Source: Myxococcales bacterium (GTDB lineage Bacteria; Myxococcota_A; Polyangia; Nannocystales; Nannocystaceae). From it: a DNA stretch of 64,000 nt. The notes under the pieces are model-generated. The model was not told the origin of the DNA. It saw nothing but the letters and a program-made list of their open reading frames with translations, and ran no database searches. Both the position numbers and the translations under genes were made by a program. The stretch covers positions 315,001-379,000 of the forward strand of contig JACKDU010000007.1 in assembly GCA_020633335.1 (NCBI GenBank). Reading direction: 5' to 3'. Each line of letters begins with the position of its first letter. Position 1 is the first letter of the stretch. Below, piece by piece: positions 17,133 to 25,473 of the stretch.

Positions 17133-18950
17133 ATGAGCTCCGCCAACCCCCTCGTGCGCGAGCGCGACGTCGACTTCCTCCTCCACGAGGTCCACGACGT
17201 GATGCGCCTCTGCCAGCTCCCGGCCTTCGCCCACCACGACCGCGAGACCTTCGACCTCTTCCTCGAGAGCGCGGCTCGCCTCGCGCGCGAGCGCCTCTTC
17301 CCGCTCTTCAAGGCGATGGACGAGGCGCCAGCGGTGCTCGAGGGCGGGCGCGTGCGGGTCCACCCGGCGATGGACGAGCTCTGGGGCCACCTCTGCGAGC
17401 TCGGGATCCTGAGCGCGGGCCGCCCCGAGGCGGTCGGCGGCGCCGAGCTGCCCTCGGCGATCGCGACCATGGGCTACCTCTACCTGATGGCCGGCAACGG
17501 CGCGGCCGTCGGCTACGCGCTCCTGACCAGCGGCGCCGCCCACCTGATCGAGAGCTTCGGCGACGAGACCCTGCGCCGGGTCTTCATGGAGCGGATGTAC
17601 GCCGGCGAGTGGACCGGGACGATGGCCCTCACCGAGCCGCAGGCCGGGTCGAGCCTCGGCGATCTCACCACCCGGGCGACCCCGGTGGCCGGCCGCGAGG
17701 GGGTCTACCGGATCCAGGGGAGCAAGATCTTCATCTCGGGCGGCGATCACGATTTTCGCGAGAACGTCGTTCATTTGGTCCTGGCGCGGCGCTTGGGCGA
17801 CTCGCCCGGGACCCGGGGGATCTCCCTCTTCGTGGTCCCAAGGCGGCGACCCGTCGGCGGTGATCTCGAGGCGAGCGAGCTCGAGGACAACGACGTCGCC
17901 ACCAGCCAGCTCGTCCACAAGATCGGCTGGCGCGGCCTCCCGAGCCTCGGGCTCTCCTTCGGCGAGGTGGACGACTGCCTCGGCTGGCTCCTCGGCCAGC
18001 CTGGACATGGCCTCTCGTACATGTTCCAGATGATGAACGAGGCGCGCCTCCTGGTCGGCGCCAACGCGGTCGCCACCGCCTCGGCCGCCTTCCACGAGTC
18101 GTTGGCCTACGCCCGCGAGCGCCTCCAGGGGCGGCCGCTCGGGGCGCGGGGCGGCGCGCCGACGCCGATCGTCGCCCACGCCGACGTCCGGCGGATGCTC
18201 CTCCGGCAGAAGGCGATCGTCGAGGGCGGGATCTCGCTCCTGATCGAGACCGCGGCCCAGGCCGACCTCGCGGCCGCGAGCCCCGTCGCCGAGGAGCGCG
18301 AGCGGGCGCGCCTCCTCCTCGATCTCCTGACCCCGGTGACCAAGACCTTCGCGGCCGAGCGCGGCTTCGAGTCGACCAGCCTCGCCCTCCAGATCCACGG
18401 CGGCTACGGCTACTCGAGCGAGTACCTGCCGGAGCTCTGGCTCCGCGAGCAGCGGCTCAACAGCATCCACGAGGGGACCACCGGGATCCAGAGCCTCGAT
18501 CTCCTCGGCCGCAAGGTCGTCGCCAGCGGCGGCCGGCCGCTCCTCCTCCTGCGGGAGGAGATCGACGCCGACGTCGCGGCCTGCCGCGCGCTCGCGGCCG
18601 ACGACGAGCTCGCCGACGCGCTCGTCGTCGAGAGCGATCGGATGATCGACCTGACCCAGCGCCTCGGCGCCCGCGGCCTCGCCGGCGAGGTCACGGCGAT
18701 GCTCGCCCACAGCGTCGACTACCTGACCCTGGTCGCCAACCTGATCATCGGCTGGCAGTGGCTGCGGATCGCCAACGCGGCCCGTCGCGGGCTGGTCGCG
18801 GGGAAGGGGGGCGACGATGAATTCCTCCGCGGGAAGATCGAGGCGGCGCGCTACTGGATCCGCACCGAGCTCGCCGACAACGCCCGCCTCGCCCGGCTCT
18901 GCGCCGACGCCGAGCCCTCCTTCGTCGAGATCCCGGACGGGGGCTTCTAG
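17133..18950 (+). CDS. Acyl-CoA dehydrogenase family protein
   Basis: The 605-residue flavoprotein has the acyl-CoA dehydrogenase landmarks MALTEPQAGSSLGDL, GSKIFISGGDHD and the C-terminal QIHGGYGYSSEYLPE block. HEGTTGIQSLDL supplies the likely catalytic Glu. The N-terminal helical domain and an extra C-terminal helical region of about 130 residues match the longer FadE-like subclass found in proteobacteria. It should introduce a 2,3 double bond into an acyl-CoA, passing electrons to ETF. It lies 49 nt after the crotonase, which could use its product. A possible GACACT -10 box lies 7 nt before the ATG, so it may also be transcribed on its own. Confidence 0.92.
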   Translation: MSSANPLVRERDVDFLLHEVHDVMRLCQLPAFAHHDRETFDLFLESAARLARERLFPLFKAMDEAPAVLEGGRVRVHPAMDELWGHLCELGILSAGRPEAVGGAELPSAIATMGYLYLMAGNGAAVGYALLTSGAAHLIESFGDETLRRVFMERMYAGEWTGTMALTEPQAGSSLGDLTTRATPVAGREGVYRIQGSKIFISGGDHDFRENVVHLVLARRLGDSPGTRGISLFVVPRRRPVGGDLEASELEDNDVATSQLVHKIGWRGLPSLGLSFGEVDDCLGWLLGQPGHGLSYMFQMMNEARLLVGANAVATASAAFHESLAYARERLQGRPLGARGGAPTPIVAHADVRRMLLRQKAIVEGGISLLIETAAQADLAAASPVAEERERARLLLDLLTPVTKTFAAERGFESTSLALQIHGGYGYSSEYLPELWLREQRLNSIHEGTTGIQSLDLLGRKVVASGGRPLLLLREEIDADVAACRALAADDELADALVVESDRMIDLTQRLGARGLAGEVTAMLAHSVDYLTLVANLIIGWQWLRIANAARRGLVAGKGGDDEFLRGKIEAARYWIRTELADNARLARLCADAEPSFVEIPDGGF

Positions 18951-18972
18951 CGATCTCGCGGCGCGCGAGCGC

Positions 18973-19476
18973 CTAGAGCGTCGTGGTGTCCGGCACGCCG
19001 TAGTCGGGCTCGGGGCCCGTGGTCGTGCCGGTGCTGGTGGTCGTGGTCGTGCCGCCGGTGGTCGTGGTCGTGTCGGGCACGCCGTACTCCGGCTCGCCGG
19101 TGGTCGGCACGCCGTAGTCGGGCTCGATGCTGGTCGAGCCCTGGGTGGTGTCGGTGGTCATCGTCGTCCCGCTCGCGCTCTCCGAGCCGGCCGTGCTGCC
19201 GCTGCCGCTGCCGCTGCTGCTCGCGTCGCTGGTGCTGCCGACGCTCGCCGACTCGGTCGCCGGCACGCCGTACTCGGGCTCGGGGTCGTCCTTGCCGCTG
19301 CACGAGGCCAGCGCCAGTCCCATGAGCACCGCGGCCGCGGCCCGCGCGAGCCCGCCGCCGTCGGTGGTCCCGAGGACCGCGCCGCAGTGGGGGCAGGTCG
19401 ACTCGTTGGAGCGCACGTGCTCCTGGCACGCGGGACAGGCGATGAGGCGGGTCGTCGGCAGGAGCGGCGGGGTCAT
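18973..19476 (-). CDS. Zinc-ribbon membrane or lipoprotein with PxYGVPxT repeats
   Basis: The product (167 residues from this ATG) begins with a zinc ribbon, CPACQEHVRSNESTCPHCG. A hydrophobic helix ending LALASCSGKDD resembles a lipobox but sits after the ribbon, so it may be a membrane anchor. The rest is Ser/Thr/Gly-rich and carries four PEYGVP or PDYGVP repeats. If the ribbon is cytoplasmic, the Thr-rich repeats are periplasmic. ATG at 19476 has GAGGA 5 nt upstream; ATG at 19488 is an in-frame alternative. A TTGACA box lies at 19516-19511. The function is unknown. Confidence 0.7.
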   Translation of the reverse strand: MTPPLLPTTRLIACPACQEHVRSNESTCPHCGAVLGTTDGGGLARAAAAVLMGLALASCSGKDDPEPEYGVPATESASVGSTSDASSSGSGSGSTAGSESASGTTMTTDTTQGSTSIEPDYGVPTTGEPEYGVPDTTTTTGGTTTTTSTGTTTGPEPDYGVPDTTTL

Positions 19477-19644
19477 GGCGGTCCTCATCGGAGCACGCGC
19501 GCCGGCGGCCTGTCAATCACCGGCGGCCCGGGCGGGCATGGGCTGCGGAGGCGCCGGGTATGGGCTGCGGAGGCCCAGGGGCCGGCCCTCGCCGTGCGCG
19601 CTTCGCCGGCCCGCGTTCGGCTATCCTCCGGGGCGGAGGTGCGC

Positions 19645-20832
19645 ATGGGACGATGGACGAACGCGGCCCTCGGGCTCGGGCTCGGTGCGGCCCTGGCCGG
19701 GGCGACGTCGGGGGAGGCCCGCGCATGCGGGATGATGATCTTCACCGAGCACGCCGCTCGCAGCGGCGGGATGAACCGGCAGGAGATCTTCGTCAACTTC
19801 GGCGAGGCGACGACGACGATGATCGTGTCGGCGGCCTTCGTCGACGAGAGCGGCGACCTCGCCTTCGTCCTCCCGCTCATCGCCCCGCCGGCGACCGTGG
19901 TCGACGGCGACGTCTCGCTCTTCCTCGCGCTCGAGCGGGGGACCGCGCCCCGGGTGACGATCGACGACGCCAGCGACGAGGGCGGCGGGTGCAGCCCGAT
20001 CAAGGCGGGCGGCGATCTCGGCGGCGGCGAGAGCGAGGTCACCGTCTTCGGTCGCGGCATGACCGAGACCTACACCTACCTGATCGTCGGCGGCGACACC
20101 GGGATCGCGATCACCGAGTGGCTGGCCTCGGCCGGGCTCGACGTGCCGCCCGAGGTGAGCGGCGCCCTCCAGCCCTACATCGACCAGGGATGGGTCTTCC
20201 TCGCCGCCGAGGTCCGGCCAGACGCGCCGAGCGGCGACCTCGCGCCCCTCGAGATCTCGCTGCCGGCTGCCACCCCCGACTCCTTCAAGATCCCCTTCGG
20301 GATCGCCGCGGCCTCGCTGCCGCCGGACCAGCCCCTCGAGGTCGCGCTCTACGTCGCCAGCGACGCGATGGTGCTCCCCGGCAACTACGAGGGCGCGGAG
20401 ATCGACCCCGACGCGGTCGAGGCGATCTCGCCGGAGAGCAGCAACTTCGCCGCGCTCTTCGCCGAGGCGAGCGCCGGCGGCAAGATGGTGCTCGAGTACA
20501 GCTCCGACGGCTGGGAGCCGACCTACCTCGGGAGCTGGTACGCGGGCGACGAGCTCGAGGGGCCGGCGAGCGGCGGTGATCCGGCGTGGCTCGACGACTT
20601 CGCGATCCGCGTCGGCGGGGGCCCGCGCCGGCTCAGCCGCTTCCGCGGGGTCCTCGGCGCGGATGAGCTCAAGGACATGACCTTCACGATGACGACGCCG
20701 CACGACGTCTCATCGAGCTACGCGGTGACGTACAAGGAGGGCGGCTGCCGGATCGGCGGCGGCGGCTGGCCGGCGCTCCTCCTGGTGATGGCCGCGCCGC
20801 TCATCGCCCGGCGGAGGCGGCGGCGGCCTTGA
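19645..20832 (+). CDS. DUF2330-like secreted protein with MYXO-CTERM-like tail
   Basis: A signal peptide (GLGLGAALAGATSGEARA) precedes CGMMIFTEHAARSGGMNRQEIFVNF. The strand pattern TMIVSAAFVDESGDLAFVLPLIAPP resembles DUF2330 proteins, which start with an ACG motif after the signal peptide. The tail EGGCRIGGGG, a hydrophobic helix and a run of Arg match MYXO-CTERM. The protein has 395 residues. The ATG is fixed by GGAGG 5 nt upstream and by the signal peptide; the frame upstream is not protein-like. Its last codon overlaps the TTG start of the RidA gene. The role of DUF2330 is unknown. Confidence 0.8.
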   Translation: MGRWTNAALGLGLGAALAGATSGEARACGMMIFTEHAARSGGMNRQEIFVNFGEATTTMIVSAAFVDESGDLAFVLPLIAPPATVVDGDVSLFLALERGTAPRVTIDDASDEGGGCSPIKAGGDLGGGESEVTVFGRGMTETYTYLIVGGDTGIAITEWLASAGLDVPPEVSGALQPYIDQGWVFLAAEVRPDAPSGDLAPLEISLPAATPDSFKIPFGIAAASLPPDQPLEVALYVASDAMVLPGNYEGAEIDPDAVEAISPESSNFAALFAEASAGGKMVLEYSSDGWEPTYLGSWYAGDELEGPASGGDPAWLDDFAIRVGGGPRRLSRFRGVLGADELKDMTFTMTTPHDVSSSYAVTYKEGGCRIGGGGWPALLLVMAAPLIARRRRRRP

Positions 20833-21242
20833 GCGACGGCGGCGACGAGCGCCTGCGGATCTCGTCGGGCGCGCCCTGGGAGGCGGAGGTCGGCTACTCG
20901 CGGGCGGTCCGGGTCGGCGCGATCGTCGAGGTCGCGGGGACGACCGCGGTCGACGAGCGCGGCGAGCCGCTCGCGGTCGGCGATCCGGCGGGCCAGACCC
21001 GGATCATCCTCGAGCGGATCGCGGCCGCGCTCGCGGCCGCCGGCGCGACCATGGCCGACGTCGTCCGCACCCGGATCTACGTCACCGACATCACCCAGTG
21101 GTCGGCGATCGGCGCGGCCCATGGCGAGCGCTTCGCGGCGATCCGGCCGGCGGCGACGATGGTCGAGGTGCAGCGGCTGATCCACCCCGATCTCCTGGTC
21201 GAGATCGAGGCGACGGCGATCGTCGGCGACACCGCCTCGTAG
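20829..21242 (+). CDS. RidA (YjgF/YER057c/UK114) family protein
   Basis: The 137-residue protein has the RidA text ISSGAPWEAEVGYSRAVRVG, VAGTTAVDERGE, QTRIILERIAAALAAAGATMADVVRTRIYVTDI and IRPAATMVEVQRLIHPDLLVEIEATAI. The conserved Arg in VRTRIYVTD that anchors the substrate carboxylate in true RidA imine deaminases is present. It probably hydrolyses reactive enamine or imine metabolites in the cytoplasm. The start is a TTG overlapping the stop of the DUF2330 gene by 4 nt, so it is translationally coupled to a secreted-protein gene, an unusual pairing. Confidence 0.9.
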   Translation: MSDGGDERLRISSGAPWEAEVGYSRAVRVGAIVEVAGTTAVDERGEPLAVGDPAGQTRIILERIAAALAAAGATMADVVRTRIYVTDITQWSAIGAAHGERFAAIRPAATMVEVQRLIHPDLLVEIEATAIVGDTAS

Positions 21243-21409
21243 CGGCGCGCGGCCGGGTCACGCCTCGCGGGGCCCTGGCGTCCGCGATCGGCGCGGTGGT
21301 GCCCGGCGCTGCCGGTCGGAATCGCCCGACAATTCGGCCCGGCGCCCTTGGCGCTGGCCCGCTGATTTGTTCCCATGGAGCGCCCGCCGACGCGGGCGCA
21401 GGAGCTGCC

Positions 21410-22885
21410 ATGAGCACCACCCTCAGCATGTGGCTCGGGATCGCCTTCTTGATCCTGGCGATCGTCGCGGTCCTCCTCCAGGCCTGGCTCTGGGGCCCGA
21501 AGTTCTGGGACGAGGAGGCCAAGAAGACCCGGGCGCCGCGCTCGTGGCTGCGGGTCCACGCGGCCGCCGGCTACCTCTACGGCGTCATCTACCTGGTGAT
21601 GATGTGGAACATGCTGCCGCGGCTCTGGGAGTACCAGTACGAGCTGCCGGCGCGGACGGTGATCCACGCGGTCCTGGCGATCGCGATCGGCGTCCTCCTG
21701 ATCTGCAAGATCATGATCCTCCTCTTCTTCCGCCACTTCGAGGAGGCGATGCCCCGCTACGGCTTCGGGCTCCTGATCTGCACGGTGGCGATGACGACGC
21801 TCTCGGTCCCCTACGCGATCCGGGCCCACGACCTCTCGGGGCGGACCACCGACCCCGAGAACATCGAGCGGGTGCGGCGCTCGCTCGCCGACGTCGAGCT
21901 CGGCGAGGGGGTCACGGTCGACGCGCTGGTCTCCGAGGAGGCCTTTGATCGCGGCCGCCAGGTGCTCGTCCGCAAGTGCATCACCTGCCACGACATGCGG
22001 ACGATCCTCGCCAAGCCGCGGACCGCGAAGGGGTGGATGAGCATCAACGAGCGGATGCTCGAGAAGCCGGCGGTCTTCGGCGAGGCGCTCGATCCCGACG
22101 AGATCCCCTTCGTGACCGCCTACCTCGTGGCGATCACCCCGGACATCCAGCGCTCGGCGAAGAGCCGCCGCGACGAGGACCGGGCGCTGGCGGCCCGCGC
22201 CGACGCGCTGGTCGACGCGATGCACGACGCCGAGGTCGGCGGGGCCGCGGTCGACGAGAAGCTCGGCGCCGAGCTGGTCGAGAAGAAGTGCGTCGACTGC
22301 CACGGGATGGAGGACGTCGAGGCCCACGGGGGCGACGACGCGTCCGGCTGGCGCTCGGTGGTCGCGGCGATGGTCGACGAGGGGGCGGAGATCTCGGAGG
22401 ACGAGATCAACGTCCTCGCCGCCTACCTCGCGCTCAAGTACCCGCCGAAGGCGAAGCCGGCGGCCGACGAGAAGGAGCCCGAGCCCGAGCCTGAGCCCGC
22501 GGCCGAGTCCGAGTCCGAGGGCGAGGCGGAGGCCGCCGAGGGCGAGGCGGAGGCCGCCGAGGGCGAGGGCGACGAGGCGGAGGCCGCCGAGGCCGCGCCG
22601 AAGCCCAAGCCGAAGGCGAAGCCCAAGGCGAAGGGCGACCGCAAGGCCGGCAAGGCGATCTACATGGCGAAGTGCAAGGCCTGCCACGGCGACGACGGCA
22701 AGGGCGACACGATCTTCGGCTCGAAGATCGGCATCGTCTCGATCAACCGGACCCGCAAGAGCCACGCCCAGGTCAAGTCGATCACCGCCAACGGCGTCGC
22801 CGGGACCAAGATGAAGGGCTACGAGGGCAAGCTCTCCGACACCGAGCTCGACGACGTCGCGGCCTTCGTCAAGTCGCTGCGCTGA
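21410..22885 (+). CDS. Membrane-anchored tri-haem cytochrome c
   Basis: The 491-residue protein starts with about four membrane helices in residues 1-135. Three c-type haem motifs follow: CITCH at 190-194, CVDCH at 294-298 and CKACH at 422-426. An extremely Glu/Ala-rich linker with EGEAEAAEGEAEAAEGEG repeats and a Lys/Pro segment separates the second and third haem domains. The last domain (KAIYMAKCKACHGDDGKGD... TKMKGYEGKLSDTELDDVAAFV) is a typical small class I cytochrome c with an axial Met candidate. It should carry electrons in the periplasm, tethered to the inner membrane. AGGAG lies 6 nt before the ATG. No oxidase or reductase genes are nearby to show the partner. Confidence 0.88.
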   Translation: MSTTLSMWLGIAFLILAIVAVLLQAWLWGPKFWDEEAKKTRAPRSWLRVHAAAGYLYGVIYLVMMWNMLPRLWEYQYELPARTVIHAVLAIAIGVLLICKIMILLFFRHFEEAMPRYGFGLLICTVAMTTLSVPYAIRAHDLSGRTTDPENIERVRRSLADVELGEGVTVDALVSEEAFDRGRQVLVRKCITCHDMRTILAKPRTAKGWMSINERMLEKPAVFGEALDPDEIPFVTAYLVAITPDIQRSAKSRRDEDRALAARADALVDAMHDAEVGGAAVDEKLGAELVEKKCVDCHGMEDVEAHGGDDASGWRSVVAAMVDEGAEISEDEINVLAAYLALKYPPKAKPAADEKEPEPEPEPAAESESEGEAEAAEGEAEAAEGEGDEAEAAEAAPKPKPKAKPKAKGDRKAGKAIYMAKCKACHGDDGKGDTIFGSKIGIVSINRTRKSHAQVKSITANGVAGTKMKGYEGKLSDTELDDVAAFVKSLR

Positions 22886-22958
22886 TCCTGGCGGTCGGCG
22901 GACGGGGGGCGGCCTGCCGACGTGGTCGGGCGGCCGCCCTCCCTGCTAGCATCCGCCG

Positions 22959-23771
22959 ATGGTCAGCAGCAGCGTGAGCACGGTGAAGGAGTACCTGGCC
23001 TCGCTCCCCGCCGATCGCCGGCAGGCGGTCGCGGCGGTCCGTGAGGTCGTCAACCGCAACCTCCCCGCGGGCTTCAAGGAGGGGATGCTCTACGGGATGA
23101 TCGGCTGGTACGTCCCGCTCGAGCGCTTCCCCGTGACCTACAACGGCCAGCCGCTCGCCCTCGCCGCCCTCGCCTCGCAGAAGGGCCACCTCTCGCTCTA
23201 CCTGATGGCGGTCTACGGCGACCCGGCCCTCGCCGCCGAATTTGAGGCCGGCTTCGCGGCCGCCGGCAAGCGCCTCAACATGGGCAAGTCGTGCGTCCGC
23301 TTCCGCAAGCTCGAGGACCTGCCGCTCGACGTGATCGGCGACGTGATCCGGCGGGTCGGCGTGGAGGAGCTGATCGCGGCCTACGAGGCCGCGCGGGCGG
23401 GGACCAAGGGGGCGAAGAAGGAGGCCGCGGCGCGGGAGAGGGCGGCGGCGACGGAGGCGAGCGCGGCGACGGCGAAGTCGGCGACGAAGAAGAGCGCGAA
23501 GAAGAAGGCGAGCGCGACGGCGGCGAAGCCGGCGGCGAAGAAGGCGAGCGCGGCGACGGCGAAGAAGGCGAGCGCAGCGAAGTCGGTGACGGCGGAGAAG
23601 GCGAGCGCGGCGAAGTCGACGACGAAGAAGTCGAGCGCGGCGACGGCGAGCGCGGCGACGGCGAAGTCGACGGCGAAGAAGGCGAGCGCGGCGAAGTCGA
23701 CGGCGAAGAAGTCGAGCGCGGCGCCGGCGAAGTCGACGGCGAAGAAGTCGACCGCGAAGAGTGCGATCTAG
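22959..23771 (+). CDS. DUF1801 protein with histone-H1-like Lys/Ala tail
   Basis: Residues 1-150 match the DUF1801 (YdhG-like) fold: VKEYLASLPADRRQAVAAVREVV, GFKEGMLYGMIGWYVPL, LALAALASQKGHLSLYLMAVYG and NMGKSCVRFRKLEDLP. The last 120 residues are almost only Lys, Ala, Ser and Thr with AKKSxAKKxSA repeats, like eukaryotic histone H1 tails. Such a tail would bind nucleic acid nonspecifically. DUF1801 proteins are usually about 120 residues and lack it. The DNA is correspondingly repetitive (GCGAAGAAG units), so tail length may vary by slippage. TAGCAT lies 6 nt before the ATG. Confidence 0.85.
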   Translation: MVSSSVSTVKEYLASLPADRRQAVAAVREVVNRNLPAGFKEGMLYGMIGWYVPLERFPVTYNGQPLALAALASQKGHLSLYLMAVYGDPALAAEFEAGFAAAGKRLNMGKSCVRFRKLEDLPLDVIGDVIRRVGVEELIAAYEAARAGTKGAKKEAAARERAAATEASAATAKSATKKSAKKKASATAAKPAAKKASAATAKKASAAKSVTAEKASAAKSTTKKSSAATASAATAKSTAKKASAAKSTAKKSSAAPAKSTAKKSTAKSAI

Positions 23772-23888
23772 GCGGCCGCTCGCCCGGCGCCACCACGCCA
23801 TCGAACGAGCGACGCCGCCGAGCTCGCCGGCCTCCGGCGCTCTCGACGGCGTCTCCGGGCCCGCGTCACGCGGACGCGGCCCGCGGGT

Positions 23889-24710
23889 CTACTTGCAGCT
23901 CGCGGCGTCCTTGAGGGCGAGCGCGCCCTCCTTGAGGAAGTCGGCGGCGCCGGCCTCCTCGTAGGTCTTGATCCCCTCGGCGACCAGGGCGCAGGCCTTG
24001 GCGTTGTCGTTCTTGTAGCGAGCGACGGCCGCGAGGTCGATCGTCGCCCGACCGACCAGGATCATCTGGGCGGCGGCGGCGTCGCGGGCCTTCTCGAGGG
24101 CGGTGCGGGCCGAGTCGAGCTCGGCCGGCTTGGTGATCTGGTCCTCGCCGCCGAAGGCCATCGAGATCTTGGCCTCGGCGAAGAAGATCATCGCCAGGGC
24201 CGCGTTCTCGCCCTGACGGTCGGTGTTGAAGGCCTTCTCGAGCTTCTCGACCGCGCTCTCGAAGTTCTCGACGCCGATGTCGTAGGCGCCGCCGGCGATG
24301 TTGGCGGCGACGATCACCTCGGGGTCCTGGGTCTTGTCGGCCATCGCCATCGCGTGGTCGACGTAGGGCTTGGCGTTCTCGGCGATCGGGTTGACGATCG
24401 CCAGGGCATGCCAGGCGGCCGCGAGGCCCGAGGCGCGGTACTGGCTGCGGGCCTTGAGGTCGTCGACCAGCGGGCCGAGGGTCCCGGCGGCGGCCTCGAA
24501 GTCGGCGACCAGCACCTTCTTGCGGGCCTCGGCGATCTCCGGCGGATCGGGCTCCTGCGGGACCTCGGGCTCGGCCGCGTCCCCTCCGCCGGACTCGCCG
24601 GACTGGCCGGCGGTGGTCTCACCGGCGCCGGGGTCGGGGTTCTCGGTGTCGCTCTTCTTGCAGCCAGCGGCGAGGGCCAGGGCGGCGCAGAAAACCAGCA
24701 GGCGTGTCAT
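23889..24710 (-). CDS. Lipoprotein with helical-repeat domain
   Basis: The signal peptide MTRLLVFCAALALAAGC ends in a clear lipobox (LAAGC), so the protein is a lipoprotein of 273 residues. An acidic Glu/Pro/Gly linker leads to an alpha-helical domain of about 200 residues with TPR-like spacing (FESAVEKLEKAFNTDRQGENAALAMIFFAEAKI). It ends in ASCK. The start has GGAG upstream. It lies 6 nt after the stop of no other gene but is followed upstream (7 nt) by the GIDE-like gene on the same strand, so it may be the last gene of a three-gene unit with the protease-like gene. Function unknown. Confidence 0.75.
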   Translation of the reverse strand: MTRLLVFCAALALAAGCKKSDTENPDPGAGETTAGQSGESGGGDAAEPEVPQEPDPPEIAEARKKVLVADFEAAAGTLGPLVDDLKARSQYRASGLAAAWHALAIVNPIAENAKPYVDHAMAMADKTQDPEVIVAANIAGGAYDIGVENFESAVEKLEKAFNTDRQGENAALAMIFFAEAKISMAFGGEDQITKPAELDSARTALEKARDAAAAQMILVGRATIDLAAVARYKNDNAKACALVAEGIKTYEEAGAADFLKEGALALKDAASCK

Positions 24711-24716
24711 CGTCTC

Positions 24717-25469
24717 TCACTCTCCTATCGTGCTCGTGCTCGTGCTCGAGGGCTCGTCTTCGTCGGCAGGTCGGGGGGGCTCAGGGGCTTTCGAGGGCAG
24801 CTTCGGGGGGTCGGCCTTCGCCTCCGCGTCCGCGTCGTCGCCCTTCGGCGGCGGCGGGCGCCGGCAGAGGCGCACGTGGAGCTTACCGTCTTGGCCGACG
24901 CTGCCGTAGACCCGGGCGGCCGGATCGTCGCCCTCGGCCGCCTCCTCGTCGGGGACGAAGCGGCCGATCACCTCGATCTCGTCGCCGAGGTAGAGGCTGC
25001 ACCACTCGAGGTGCCGGCCGCCGCGCTCCGCCGGGGCGATCACCTGGGCGCGCTCGAGCCCCTCGATCGCCGCCTGACCGCTGCCGTCGCTGAGGAAGGC
25101 GATCTCTGCGCCGACCGCCATGTCGCGGCGGCCCTCCGCGCGATTTCGCCACACGCACTCCCGCCCGGGGGCGCCGCCGAGCGTCTGATCGGCGCCGCAG
25201 AGGGTGCCGCGGAGCATCACCATGCCGGCGGGCGCGTCGGCGATCCGGGCCGGGCGATCGCGCTCCTGGAAGCGCCGCACCTGCCCCTGAAATTCGCGGT
25301 CGACCGGCCCGTCGCCGCCGCCGAAGCGATCGTGGCGGTGGAGCGAGCTCCCGAGCTGCGATCCGAAGCGCCGGTTGCCGTACCAGTACACGGCGATGGC
25401 GATCGGGATCATGAAGGCGAGGGCGATCGCCAGCGGCGGGATCCGGGAGCCGAGCTCGAGGAGGTCCAT
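24717..25469 (-). CDS. Membrane protein with GIDE-like domain
   Basis: The 250-residue protein has one N-terminal membrane helix (IPPLAIALAFMIPIAIAVYWYG). A soluble domain then reads MVMLRGTLCGADQTL, GRECVWRN, EIAFLSDGSGQAAIEG and SLYLGDEIEVIGRFVPDEE, a pattern like GIDE domains of membrane E3-ligase-related proteins. In bacteria such domains are of unknown role. The C-terminus is a Pro/Ser/Thr-rich tail. Translation starts 4 nt after the stop of the retropepsin-like gene, so the two are coupled. The GIDE call is tentative. Confidence 0.6.
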   Translation of the reverse strand: MDLLELGSRIPPLAIALAFMIPIAIAVYWYGNRRFGSQLGSSLHRHDRFGGGDGPVDREFQGQVRRFQERDRPARIADAPAGMVMLRGTLCGADQTLGGAPGRECVWRNRAEGRRDMAVGAEIAFLSDGSGQAAIEGLERAQVIAPAERGGRHLEWCSLYLGDEIEVIGRFVPDEEAAEGDDPAARVYGSVGQDGKLHVRLCRRPPPPKGDDADAEAKADPPKLPSKAPEPPRPADEDEPSSTSTSTIGE

Positions 25470-25473
25470 CAGA

